From Granulosicoccus sp047634635 (GTDB taxonomy: Bacteria > Pseudomonadota > Gammaproteobacteria > Granulosicoccales > Granulosicoccaceae), in NCBI GenBank assembly GCA_047634635.1, contig JBLIIE010000224.1, positions 1-7,133 on the forward strand: a DNA stretch of 7,133 nucleotides. The letters are read 5' to 3'. How positions within the stretch are numbered: position 1 is the stretch's first letter; each line of letters starts with the position of its first letter. The notes under the pieces were generated by a model that was not told the origin of the DNA, ran no database searches, and saw only the letters and a list, made by a program, of their open reading frames with translations. Positions 1 to 6,182 of this stretch are shown here, piece by piece. Both the position numbers and the translations under genes were made by a program.

Positions 1-375
1 TTGAATCGCAATCCATGATTCGATCTTTTTACCGACTTTGATAGGAAGCACTCTCCAATACATGATGAAAGGAGTGCCATCTTTCTTATAGTTGATGGCT
101 TTACCCTCAAATTTTGTTCCCGCTTTCAACGCCACAGCGAGACGATCGATGACTTTAGGGTCAGTACCCACACCTTGTAGAAGCCGCGGTGTTTCCCCTA
201 TAACGTCGGCCGGAGCATAACCTGTGAGTTTCTTAAAAGCCTTATTTGCGTAGATGATTTTGCCTTCAGTCGTCGCATCAGTAATCAAGATTGAGTCGAA
301 GCTATTTTCCGCGAGTACCTTTAGCATTGTCAGGCTGCTATCAGCTGTCTCAGTAGATCCTAGTTTGTAAGCCAT
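1..375 (-). CDS. PAS-domain protein, LOV-like but cysteine-less (3' end outside window)
   Basis: Reading on the minus strand from ATG at 375-373 gives 125 residues, open to the window edge. Residues about 18-125 form one PAS domain: ILITD (29-33), YANKAFKKLTGY (42-53), the G60-E-T-P-R-L-L-Q-G68 helix, TDP (71-73), NYKKDGTPF (95-103) and the closing strand WIAIQ (121-125). This order and wording are close to flavin-binding LOV domains, but in the usual GxNCRFLQ motif the adduct-forming Cys is Pro63, so blue-light photochemistry by a cysteinyl adduct is not expected. A good Shine-Dalgarno (GGAAGG) sits three bases upstream of the ATG, which fixes the start. No signal peptide or membrane segment is visible, so it is cytosolic. 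The C-terminal output is not in the window: it may be a PAS-only protein, or carry a GGDEF or kinase module. Ligand unknown. Confidence 0.85.
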   Translation of the reverse strand, partial: MAYKLGSTETADSSLTMLKVLAENSFDSILITDATTEGKIIYANKAFKKLTGYAPADVIGETPRLLQGVGTDPKVIDRLAVALKAGTKFEGKAINYKKDGTPFIMYWRVLPIKVGKKIESWIAIQ

Positions 376-868
376 TTGCCTTCCAATATCTATAATTAGG
401 AAAAATTTTACGCACGTGAAAGGTGTTTAGATCATTGGTGGTCAACTAATTACATCTGAGTCGGAAAACAATACCCGAGAAATAACTTGTAGAAATGCGA
501 CTGCACCTTACAGTTGTGGCGATATGATCACTTGCGACTGATGATAAAAACTAATCAGTTAAACGTGTTTAGCATCCGTTGTTACAGGCTACGAATAGAC
601 CTAGTATCAAAGATGTATTGTTGCAGCCTACTCTTTGTTGGTATCAGTTTTTTCCAGATCTCATTCGGGCTTCACTAAATTCGCTCCATTGGAAAATTAT
701 TTAATATGGAAAAATAACTCGCAGCAACCAAGGCCACAATCGAAGAAAACATGGTTTACTCAATGTCTTTTCCTCAAATACTCTATGCCCTACAAGCACT
801 TTAGCGATAGATGGAAATCTCCAACGGGCCGACTTGATTCGGCTATGAAAGTAAAGATGGGAGAGGGT
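376..868. other. intergenic stretch, no supported gene
   Basis: This stretch of nearly 500 bases separates the PAS gene (leftward) from the DUF4159 remnant (rightward), so promoters for both should lie here. On the minus strand, just upstream of the PAS ribosome binding site, there is an AT-rich stretch (about 390-400) that could serve as a -10 region. The plus-strand frame is open from a TTG at 635, but the residues before 869 show no family resemblance, no signal peptide and no ribosome binding site, so I do not extend the downstream gene into it. No RNA gene, terminator or repeat array was seen. Confidence 0.5.
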
Positions 869-1132
869 ATGACGCTAACGAGTGTACTTGTTGGTACAGT
901 ATTGTTGCTGATGTCGCTCGATACTGCAGATGTCCAGATGACCGACTCACGCATTGAAGGGCGCTCAACCGCCGTGGTCCACTTTGCCCGCCTGGTCTAC
1001 GGCAATACACCCGGTAGTCGACGGGCACTGCGCGGTTGGGGTAACGCCTGGAGCACGGACTACCCTGAAGCCGAATATCAATTGATGAAAGGCGTTAATC
1101 GATTGATTCGAATCGATGGACGATTAATTGAC
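869..1132 (+). pseudogene. DUF4159-domain protein, N-terminal fragment
   Basis: ATG at 869 has a well-placed GGGAG (859-863). It begins a hydrophobic leader (MTLTSVLVGTVLLLMSLDTADVQ), as expected for an exported or membrane-anchored protein. Then come the hallmarks of the DUF4159 N-terminus: FARLVYG (residues 39-45), a glycine/arginine-rich linker, W61-S-T-D-Y-P-E-A-E-Y70 and the helix LMKGVNRLIRID (72-83). Family members normally run to about 200 residues or more, with a C-terminal half containing a 'LLRGGFLLVDD'-like strand. None of that is present. After about residue 87 the sequence changes to COG0523 character, and the frame stops with TGA at 1199-1201, 111 codons after the start. I read this as a gene truncated by a deletion or rearrangement. 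DUF4159 proteins have no settled function. A short, still translated secreted peptide cannot be excluded. Confidence 0.6.
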
Positions 1133-1585
1133 TGCAACGGTTATGGTGGCCTTCTCATCACACTCGATGATAATCGCCAGACCAGATCGGCTGTTAAATG
1201 AACCTACTGGACTTGGTCATCCGAAAGAGGTGTTGCAGGTTCTGACGAGCGGGCCTATCGAGAAGTGCTATCCGTAGAGCAGATAATCACACTGGTGAAT
1301 GCGCGTCATTTATCCGATACACGTTATACAAAAAATCAGACCTATAGCCAGCAAATTGCAGTCGCAGACATAGTAGTGGGTAATAAAGATGACTTGTATC
1401 AACCAAACGACAGAGAAATATTGCAGTCATACGTGCAGGAAAATTCGGTTAGTGGAGTTAAAGTAGCTTTCACAGTCAATGGTGAAATAGATCATTCCCT
1501 ACTGACAGGCCTCTCTGATGGATCTTCCTCTGTTCGGGCGCGGGCAAAGTTGTATCGAGATTATCAATGTGTCTGTCAAAGATGA
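1133..1585 (+). pseudogene. COG0523 (CobW/YjiA-type) GTPase, internal fragment with frameshifts
   Basis: The family characters are clear but spread over two frames. Frame of 1179-1254: RPDRLLNEPTGLGHPKEVL, the family's 'RPDxLLIEPTGLGHP' segment. Then, from about 1253 in the preceding gene's frame: AYREVL, TLVNARHLSD, QQIAVADIVVGNKDDLY, followed by a stretch matching the end of the GTPase domain. NKDD (1382-1393) is the guanine-specificity NKxD motif. A possible relic of the CxCC region may begin at Cys 1133-1135. Two compensating indels are needed, near 1175-1180 and 1245-1256, and the original frame has TGA at 1199 and 1583. The Walker A part (GxxGxGKTT, about the first 70 residues) and the CobW C-terminal domain are missing, so it cannot be a working GTPase. 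Intact members are G3E-family metallochaperones. Many are Zur-controlled and serve zinc proteins. Confidence 0.75.
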
Positions 1586-1814
1586 GTGGGAGGCTCAACT
1601 CCTGCTGTGTCTGATAATCAACAGTACGGAATAGTATGGAGACATGCTCCATGTGTTCGTCCGGTGCCACGCTCGAGTTTCCTCGCGATACCAGATCTCG
1701 TACTGAACCAGAGATTTAAGGGTTCGTGTCTCGCGTTTTTTAGCAATGAAGTCGAGTTCGAAGGCAACTCACCTCTGCACTGATATCGATTATCCCTTCG
1801 TCATCAAAAAAACG
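1586..1814. other. unassigned gene debris between the CobW remnant and the DUF3299 gene
   Basis: No intact gene is supported here. Frame 3 is open from 1506 to 1634 and encodes a protein-like stretch, CIEIINVSVKDEWEAQLLL (from 1551), that belongs to neither neighbour as far as I can tell. Frame 2 continues open from 1586 to 1783 and includes APCVRPVPRSS. Both look like pieces of further decayed coding sequence rather than functional genes. No ribosome binding site with a start codon leads into either. No strong hairpin-plus-T terminator is visible between the convergent units, only the short inverted repeat GATA-TCGA-TTATC near 1784. Confidence 0.4.
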
Positions 1815-2417
1815 TCATGGCTCGGAATACAACTCGGCACTTTGCAGTGTCATTGTATAAGCCGACTCGGCCATGTCGTTTTCCTGTAAGTCCGTATGTA
1901 GTTCACCGGAGAGCCAGTAAGGCGTATACATGTCGTCTATCCGCACACCCTTTTCACTTTGCACTAAGATTATTTGGTTTGGTGGAGGTGGGGGCAAGTG
2001 AAGGCAGGCACCGAAGAAGGGCACGGCAAAGAATGTGGTGGCTTCCTGGTTATCGTTGTACTCAACTGGTACAAGATAACCTGCAATGCGAATGTCATTC
2101 CCGTCCAATTCCGGCCTGACACGCGTTGATATCAGTGCTTGTTGGTACCTGTCGTTCGGTACCGTTATCGTGGATTTCAGCATACTTACAGGCTCGTCCC
2201 CGAGTGAGCCTTCATCTACCTCTGAAACGTAGTCTGGAGGATTCAGCAACGCTTCCAGATCACTTGACGGCATTAGATCAGTCCAGTCCATAGTTTTATG
2301 ATCAATTGGGACGTCTGTGCTTGCACGACCTAAAAGAGACTGCACAGTGTGGTTATCACAGGCAGTCGCCAGTAACATTGCGGCCATACATATCAACAAC
2401 TTTCTCCAGTAAATCAC
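1815..2417 (-). CDS. DUF3299 exported lipoprotein
   Basis: 200 residues from a GTG start (2417-2415). The short basic n-region (YWRK), the hydrophobic core ICMAAMLLATA and Cys20 form a plausible, slightly atypical lipobox (A-T-A-C). Asp at +2 would favour inner-membrane retention under the enteric sorting rule. In-frame ATGs at residues 11 and 14 would remove the charged n-region, so I keep the GTG although its ribosome binding site is weak. The mature part shows the DUF3299 signature: MDWTDLMP (43-50), IRIAGYLVPVEY (109-120) and VPFFGACLHLPPPPPNQII (132-150), with Cys138, His140 and the proline run, then a C-terminal strand IDDMYTPYWLSGEL (160-173). Length fits the family and the gene appears intact. 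DUF3299 proteins are often encoded beside zinc-uptake ABC systems (the PA4063-PA4066 type operon) under Zur. Here the partner genes are absent and only a CobW remnant adjoins. Biochemical role unknown. Confidence 0.8.
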   Translation of the reverse strand: MIYWRKLLICMAAMLLATACDNHTVQSLLGRASTDVPIDHKTMDWTDLMPSSDLEALLNPPDYVSEVDEGSLGDEPVSMLKSTITVPNDRYQQALISTRVRPELDGNDIRIAGYLVPVEYNDNQEATTFFAVPFFGACLHLPPPPPNQIILVQSEKGVRIDDMYTPYWLSGELHTDLQENDMAESAYTMTLQSAELYSEP

Positions 2418-2683
2418 AGGCTATTTTCTCTTTTTTTATTGAAAGTTGTGGTGAATTACGCGCTGTATTTCGCATCAGGTGACAGGCACATTGCGAAAAA
2501 GTGAGTTGAAAAAATGTCGCACCAAATCAAATCCAATAACAGAACTAATGATACGTTGTAACATACATTTTTAACTAAAGTATCCGATGTTTTCAGCAAC
2601 TTCGAATACTCTAACGTCGGTTTCGGTTCTTTGAAAACGGTTGTCTGCAATCGTTCTTCTCTGCTCAAAAGATCATGGTTCTG
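2418..2683. other. AT-rich intergenic region
   Basis: It lies downstream of the ABC permease and upstream of the DUF3299 gene, both read leftward. It should hold the DUF3299 promoter and the end of the ABC transcript. I see a T-rich tract at 2426-2438 just before the DUF3299 start. There is no clear GC-rich hairpin followed by T residues for the ABC operon on the minus strand, so read-through into DUF3299 is possible. A 70-codon minus-strand frame opening with TTG at 2668 fills most of it, but it has no ribosome binding site or recognisable motif. Confidence 0.4.
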
Positions 2684-3739
2684 TCAGGCTTGTCGCCGTC
2701 TCAGCAACCATACGAAGAACACTCCACCGATCAAACCCGTGACAATTCCAATAGGCATGTCATCAGGAGCCATGATGGTCCGAGCGATGACGTCTGCCCA
2801 AACCAGGAAGACCGCCCCGCATAATGCACAGATTGGCAGTAGTCGTCGGTAATCCCCTCCAACCAACAAGCGAACAATGTGCGGGATCATAAGTCCGACG
2901 AAACCAATAATCCCAGAAAATGCGACCATAACGCCCGTGATGAGGGCACCGATAACAAAGATTGTTAACCGGAAGCGTGCGACGGGAATACCGAGGGTGG
3001 TAGCAGTCTCATCCCCGACAGTCATGGCATTCAGAATGTCCGATTTCACCCAAAGGTATATGCCGCACCCCAGCAGAACCACGGCAGGGTAAATCAGTTG
3101 ATCCCACTGCGCCAATCCAAACCCGCCCAGCATCCAGAACACTACGGTGTGCGTTGCCCGCGCGTCACCAAGGAAGATCAGAACGTTCGCGGCTGACATC
3201 ACTATGAACGATACAGCCACACCAGCCAATATCAATCTTTCGGCACTGGTCGTTGATGCAAATTGGGATACGGCTAGAATGATGAGCGTTGCCCCGAGTG
3301 ATCCCAAGAATGCCAACAGTGGCACGGTTAGCAGCCCAAGAAACAGCCCGGTATGCAATAGGGCCAAAATGGCACCAAACGCTGCACCCGCCGAAATACC
3401 CAAGAGGTGTGGATCGGCCAAAGGATTGCGTGTCACGGCTTGCAGGCTGGCACCAACTGTCGCCAACCCAGCCCCGACTAAGCAGGCGAGGATGGCCCTT
3501 GGAAAACGAATATCCCAGACGATGGCTTCGCGCCCTTTGGACCAGTCTGGCGTGATGGTGTCTGGGGCAATCTTATTAATCAAGATGCCCCAGACGGCGT
3601 TCAATGGAACAGAAACGGCCCCGACGCTGACAGCAATCGATAGTGATCCCACAAGGATCGCAACGCCAATGATCCCGACGCCCCATAAGTTTGCGGGTTT
3701 TCTGACGTGCTTTGTCGCGGCATACAGTGCCATCCTCAT
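2684..3739 (-). CDS. FecCD/BtuC-family ABC transporter permease (iron chelate or corrinoid uptake)
   Basis: 351 residues, the family's usual length. This is the inner-membrane channel subunit of an importer for iron-siderophore, heme or corrinoid-type substrates. Diagnostic FecCD blocks appear in order: RFPRAILACLVGAGLATVGA (78-97), SLQAVTRNPLADPHLLGISA (98-117), GDETATTLG (242-250, the cytoplasmic stretch near the ATPase-coupling loop), FSGIIGFVGLMIPHIVR (274-290) and the C-terminal DDMPIGIVTGLIGG followed by WLLRRR (344-349). About nine or ten hydrophobic helices can be followed. ATG at 3739 lies 6 bases after the binding-protein stop, so the two are probably translationally coupled. A second ATG two codons later is a possible alternative. 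It is the last gene of the operon. With only one permease gene, a homodimer as in BtuC is expected. Substrate cannot be read from the sequence. Confidence 0.92.
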   Translation of the reverse strand: MRMALYAATKHVRKPANLWGVGIIGVAILVGSLSIAVSVGAVSVPLNAVWGILINKIAPDTITPDWSKGREAIVWDIRFPRAILACLVGAGLATVGASLQAVTRNPLADPHLLGISAGAAFGAILALLHTGLFLGLLTVPLLAFLGSLGATLIILAVSQFASTTSAERLILAGVAVSFIVMSAANVLIFLGDARATHTVVFWMLGGFGLAQWDQLIYPAVVLLGCGIYLWVKSDILNAMTVGDETATTLGIPVARFRLTIFVIGALITGVMVAFSGIIGFVGLMIPHIVRLLVGGDYRRLLPICALCGAVFLVWADVIARTIMAPDDMPIGIVTGLIGGVFFVWLLRRRQA

Positions 3740-3745
3740 GCTGAG

Positions 3746-4681
3746 TTACTTGCTCCGAAAAGCAGCGGCGAGGGTCTTCACAGCTTCAATATTACGTGGA
3801 CCCGGTGTGGCCTCTATATATTCGAGCACCACAAACCGATCGTTGCGCACGGCATCCAAATTTGCAAACGCGGGGTTCGACATCATGAATTCACGTTTCT
3901 GATCGGCTGTGACCTCTCCGTAGTTTACGATTACGATAATCTCAGGATCGTGCTCGACAACAGATTCCCAGCCAACAGTGGACCAGCTTTTCTCAACGTC
4001 ACCCATGATGTTGGTGCCACCTGCGGCTTCGATCAGCGCACTGGGCATAGCGTAGCGTCCGGCGGTGAACGGCACATCCTCGCCACTGTCGTAGACGAAG
4101 ACTCGTGGCGCGATATCTAGTGCAGGCTGTTGCTCGAGGAACATCGCCAGTTCTGCCTGATAGCCCTCGATGAGACTTTCAGCTCGATCAGAAACGTCAA
4201 AGATCGCCCCTAAGTTGCGCAGGTCGTTATACATGTCCTCCATGGACGCCGCGTCTTTTGTACCGACATGAATGCAGCTTTCGGTCAACTCGTAGACTTG
4301 GATGCCAAAGGGTTCCAATGTCTCAGGAGTAACGTCGCCGCCGACTTTCATGCCGTAGTTCCAACCAGCGAAGTAGAAGTCGGCATCCGCACCGACCAGT
4401 ACTTCTTTTGAAGGGTATTTTGATGACAGTTCAGGCAGTTCTTCGACGCCCTTAGTCATGTTTTTGTCTAGCGTCTTCCAGCCTGAAATCCCAGTATAGC
4501 CAACCATGCGATCAGCAAGCCCTAAAACCAGCATCATTTCGGTGAGGTTCACATCGTTGGAAATTGCGGCCTTTGGTGGGGCGTCAAATGTCACCTGACG
4601 GTCGCAGCTTTGCACCGTAGTTTGCGCCATAGCGGTGCCTACCAGTAGAAAGCTGGCGAGTGTTGTAAACGCGTATTTCAT
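3746..4681 (-). CDS. Periplasmic substrate-binding protein of iron-siderophore/corrinoid ABC importer
   Basis: 311 residues from ATG 4681-4679. An upstream in-frame start at 4726 would overlap the ATPase and spoil the signal peptide, whereas 4681 has a CAGGA ribosome binding site eight bases upstream. The signal peptide MKYAFTTLASFLLVGTAMA is cleaved before Q20. There is no lipobox, so the protein is soluble periplasmic. The mature protein follows the FecB/BtuF (cluster A-II, TroA-like) plan: VTFDAPPKAA (30-39), NLTEMMLVLGLADRMVGY (45-62), a central helix, then a second lobe with VFVYDSGEDVPFTAGRYAMP (194-213), EAAGGTN (218-224) and VVEHDPEIIVIVNYGE (241-256). Glu48 and Glu239 (WES) sit where the two lobes of such proteins usually contact permease arginines. 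Cys26 and Cys136 are the only cysteines in the mature chain and could form a disulfide. Likely ligand is a ferric chelate or corrinoid, unproven. It somewhat resembles the group annotated as putative F420-0 transporters. Confidence 0.9.
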   Translation of the reverse strand: MKYAFTTLASFLLVGTAMAQTTVQSCDRQVTFDAPPKAAISNDVNLTEMMLVLGLADRMVGYTGISGWKTLDKNMTKGVEELPELSSKYPSKEVLVGADADFYFAGWNYGMKVGGDVTPETLEPFGIQVYELTESCIHVGTKDAASMEDMYNDLRNLGAIFDVSDRAESLIEGYQAELAMFLEQQPALDIAPRVFVYDSGEDVPFTAGRYAMPSALIEAAGGTNIMGDVEKSWSTVGWESVVEHDPEIIVIVNYGEVTADQKREFMMSNPAFANLDAVRNDRFVVLEYIEATPGPRNIEAVKTLAAAFRSK

Positions 4682-4689
4682 AGTTATAT

Positions 4690-4694
4690 TCCTG
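4690..4694 (-). promoter_or_regulatory. ribosome binding site deciding the binding-protein start
   Basis: CAGGA on the minus strand, eight bases before ATG 4681. It overlaps the tail of the 14-base gap after the ATPase stop (TGA, 4698-4696). It supports the 311-residue form with an intact signal peptide over the 326-residue form. Confidence 0.7.
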
Positions 4695-4695
4695 T

Positions 4696-5478
4696 TCAAT
4701 TTTGCAAGGAGAAAGAAAAATGGCATGCGCCACTACGGGTAAGGTGTTCATGCTTTGCATTGACACAAAACGTGTCCGACACAATGGTGTCGGTCAAAAG
4801 GGTGTGTGGCAGGCCAAAGCCTTGGGACTGACCATTTTTGAGGATCAAAACATCGTCACAGATACCAATGGCCATGTTTAGGTCGTGCAGGGACACGACA
4901 ATTGTCAGGCCTAGGTTTTGGATCAGTGACATGACTTCAAGCTGGTGGCGCACATCCAAGTGGTTTGTTGGCTCATCAAGAATCAGAACCTGTGGCTCTT
5001 GGGCCAAGGCGCGCGCCACCATTACTCGTTGCCTCTCACCGCCAGATAACGTTCCAAAATCGCGATCTGCCAACTCTTGCAGGTTCAAGGTCTCCAAGGT
5101 CTGGTCCACAACCTGTTCATCATCTACGCGGGAGGTTGTGCGGCCCGATCGATACGGTGTTCTGCCCAATCGGACGATCTCGCGAACGGTCAATCCAAAC
5201 GCTGATGTCTGTTCTTGTAAAACAGCTGCTATCCGCTGTGCGGTGTCACGTGCAGGCATCGACCAAATGTCTTGGCCATCAATCTGTACTTGCCCGGTAC
5301 TAGGTTTTTGAAATCGATAGAGGAGACGCAGCAATGTGGATTTTCCTGCCCCATTTGGACCGACCACACCTAATATCCGACCTCCAGCAATACTGAAACT
5401 TAATGGATGCAACACAGGTATGACTGATTTGGATGGTGCCCAACTAACACCGTTCACCGCGAGCGTAGCCGATTTCAT
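4696..5478 (-). CDS. ABC transporter ATP-binding protein (FecE/BtuD/HmuV type)
   Basis: 260 residues, typical for the family, and the first gene of the three-gene operon. All nucleotide-binding motifs are present: Walker A GPNGAGKST (40-48), Q-loop Gln88 in VLQEQ, the FecE-class stretch VRLGRTPYR (102-110), signature LSGGERQR (144-151), Walker B VLILDEP (164-170), D-loop NHLD (172-175) and the switch histidine H198 (SLHDLN). It hydrolyses ATP on the cytosolic face to drive import through the permease encoded two genes downstream. The start ATG (5478-5476) is supported by the usual short lead-in to the first strand, but it lacks an obvious Shine-Dalgarno. Instead a small inverted repeat lies directly in front. 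The start of transcription is probably under the palindrome about 60 bases upstream. The gene appears intact. Confidence 0.93.
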   Translation of the reverse strand: MKSATLAVNGVSWAPSKSVIPVLHPLSFSIAGGRILGVVGPNGAGKSTLLRLLYRFQKPSTGQVQIDGQDIWSMPARDTAQRIAAVLQEQTSAFGLTVREIVRLGRTPYRSGRTTSRVDDEQVVDQTLETLNLQELADRDFGTLSGGERQRVMVARALAQEPQVLILDEPTNHLDVRHQLEVMSLIQNLGLTIVVSLHDLNMAIGICDDVLILKNGQSQGFGLPHTLLTDTIVSDTFCVNAKHEHLTRSGACHFSFSLQN

Positions 5479-5491
5479 GGTACGCAGTACC
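5479..5491 (-). repeat. short perfect inverted repeat abutting the ATPase start codon
   Basis: GGTAC-GCA-GTACC, a five-base-pair stem with a three-base loop, ends at the base before ATG on the minus strand and occupies the place where a ribosome binding site would be. It may form a small hairpin at the initiation site. It may also be coincidental. Confidence 0.45.
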
Positions 5492-5538
5492 GGCTGACCT
5501 AGAACTGAGAGGCGCTTAATAATTTTCGGTAGTCCAAT

Positions 5539-5568
5539 ATAAATGATATGATATATCGTATCATTTAT
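5539..5568. promoter_or_regulatory. 30-base palindromic operator candidate upstream of the ABC operon
   Basis: Left arm ATAAATGATATGATA and right arm TATCGTATCATTTAT match as an inverted repeat at 14 of 15 pairs. The single exception is T5549 against G5558. The site lies 61 bases before the ATPase start, in the AT-rich stretch where the leftward promoter is expected, and it also faces the rightward unit starting at 5732. The half-sites carry TGATA/TATCA words as in Fur-family boxes, and the outer AAATG/CATTT resembles Zur boxes. However, the spacing does not fit either consensus cleanly (22 bases from ATG to CAT instead of about 17 for Zur). A metal-responsive repressor is the natural guess for an importer of this class. 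A TetR-type operator is an alternative. Confidence 0.6.
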
Positions 5569-5731
5569 GCGTGTGCCGAGAAGATTTATTTCGCAAAGTA
5601 TGCAAATCGGTGGGTGGGTTCTATACCGGGAGACTGTTTCGGTGAAGAAAAAATGAATACCTAACAGGAAAAAAATATTTCAATGTATGTAATTGCTAAA
5701 AAAAATCAAATGACACAAGAGAGTTAGCTAA

Positions 5732-6169
5732 ATGAAAGACATTAAAAAAATTTTCCGTAACCTCGAAGAAAAACTGAAACAATCAAGTTGGTTTGAGGAT
5801 GAATGGGAAATATATAACCGTGGTGCTTACCTACAACTCTACAAAGTGAATTGGCACAATCATAATCAAGGCGGTATTCATTTTGAAACTTATATTGAAA
5901 CGCCTCAGATCAAACAAAAAGCCTTTCCAGTTTGTATGCATGCAGAAGAAGATTGTCCATCTCAATCTGAATTTATTCAAAAACTTCTAGAGCTAGAGGG
6001 AAATCGCATAAAAAGTTGGAAAGGGTATCAAGCGGGCGGTAATGACTGCAGTATTTGCCAACGAATTTTACCCCTCAATTTCAAAAATCTAGAGCAGCGA
6101 ATTTTTGAAGAATTTAACCGTCTTCGGCAACTCGAAAGCGGTATTGAGCAGATACTACGCACACTTTAA
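5732..6169 (+). CDS. hypothetical protein with four cysteines (unrecognised family)
   Basis: 145 residues, not recognised. It begins with a charged helix (KKIFRNLEEKLKQ), then a mixed region rich in aromatics: WFEDEWEIYNRGAYLQLYK (20-38), VNWHNHNQGGIHFETYIE (39-56) and four cysteines at 68, 75, 106 and 109, the last two as DCSIC. It ends in a predicted amphipathic helix (LEQRIFEEFNRLRQLESGIEQIL, about 120-142). The C68-x6-C75 and C106-x2-C109 pairs with His42, 44, 50 and 70 nearby could bind zinc, but this is inference. No signal peptide or membrane segment is seen, so it is probably cytosolic. The start is preceded by an AAGAGAG stretch about ten bases upstream, a weak ribosome binding site. 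The gene is visibly AT-rich compared with the ABC operon. Its stop is 13 bases before the DUF1289 reading frame, so the two likely share a transcript. Confidence 0.7.
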   Translation: MKDIKKIFRNLEEKLKQSSWFEDEWEIYNRGAYLQLYKVNWHNHNQGGIHFETYIETPQIKQKAFPVCMHAEEDCPSQSEFIQKLLELEGNRIKSWKGYQAGGNDCSICQRILPLNFKNLEQRIFEEFNRLRQLESGIEQILRTL

Positions 6170-6170
6170 C

Positions 6171-6176
6171 AGGAGG
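6171..6176 (+). promoter_or_regulatory. perfect Shine-Dalgarno for the DUF1289 gene
   Basis: AGGAGG, six bases before an in-frame ATC codon (6183) and with no ATG, GTG or TTG at usable distance. This position decides where the DUF1289 protein starts. Confidence 0.7.
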
Positions 6177-6182
6177 ATAACC

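Noticed and set aside
635..868. N-terminal extension of the DUF4159 fragment from TTG 635
   Set aside because: It has no ribosome binding site and no family resemblance, and it would bury a good signal-like leader that begins at 869 behind a proper Shine-Dalgarno.
1476..1670. Minus-strand frame over the CobW remnant, and 843-1028 on the minus strand
   Set aside because: No start signals or family resemblance, and antisense to recognisable remnants.
635..1783. One plus-strand frame interrupted only by TGA codons (1199, 1583, 1781), suggesting UGA recoding or a selenoprotein
   Set aside because: The conserved COG0523 segment across 1199 lies in a different frame, so that TGA is not in the ancestral reading frame. 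The ABC, DUF3299 and transposase genes read normally with the standard code.
2456..2668. 70-codon minus-strand frame after the permease
   Set aside because: TTG start without a ribosome binding site, no motif, AT-rich intergenic composition.
3147..3902. Long plus-strand frame opposite the permease, and similar frames at 2877-3092, 3289-3555, 3707-4120, 4838-5311 and 4965-5303
   Set aside because: All lie antisense to well-supported ABC transporter genes, and their products are low-complexity shadows of those genes.
5683..5727. 14-codon open frame just before the 145-residue gene, as a leader peptide
   Set aside because: It is short, without characteristic residue runs or an attenuator hairpin, and its ribosome binding site spacing is poor.
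5569..5731. Cobalamin riboswitch or other structured leader for the importer
   Set aside because: No B12-box-like conserved blocks could be found on either strand. Only a weak ACCG/CGGT pairing near 5626-5643.
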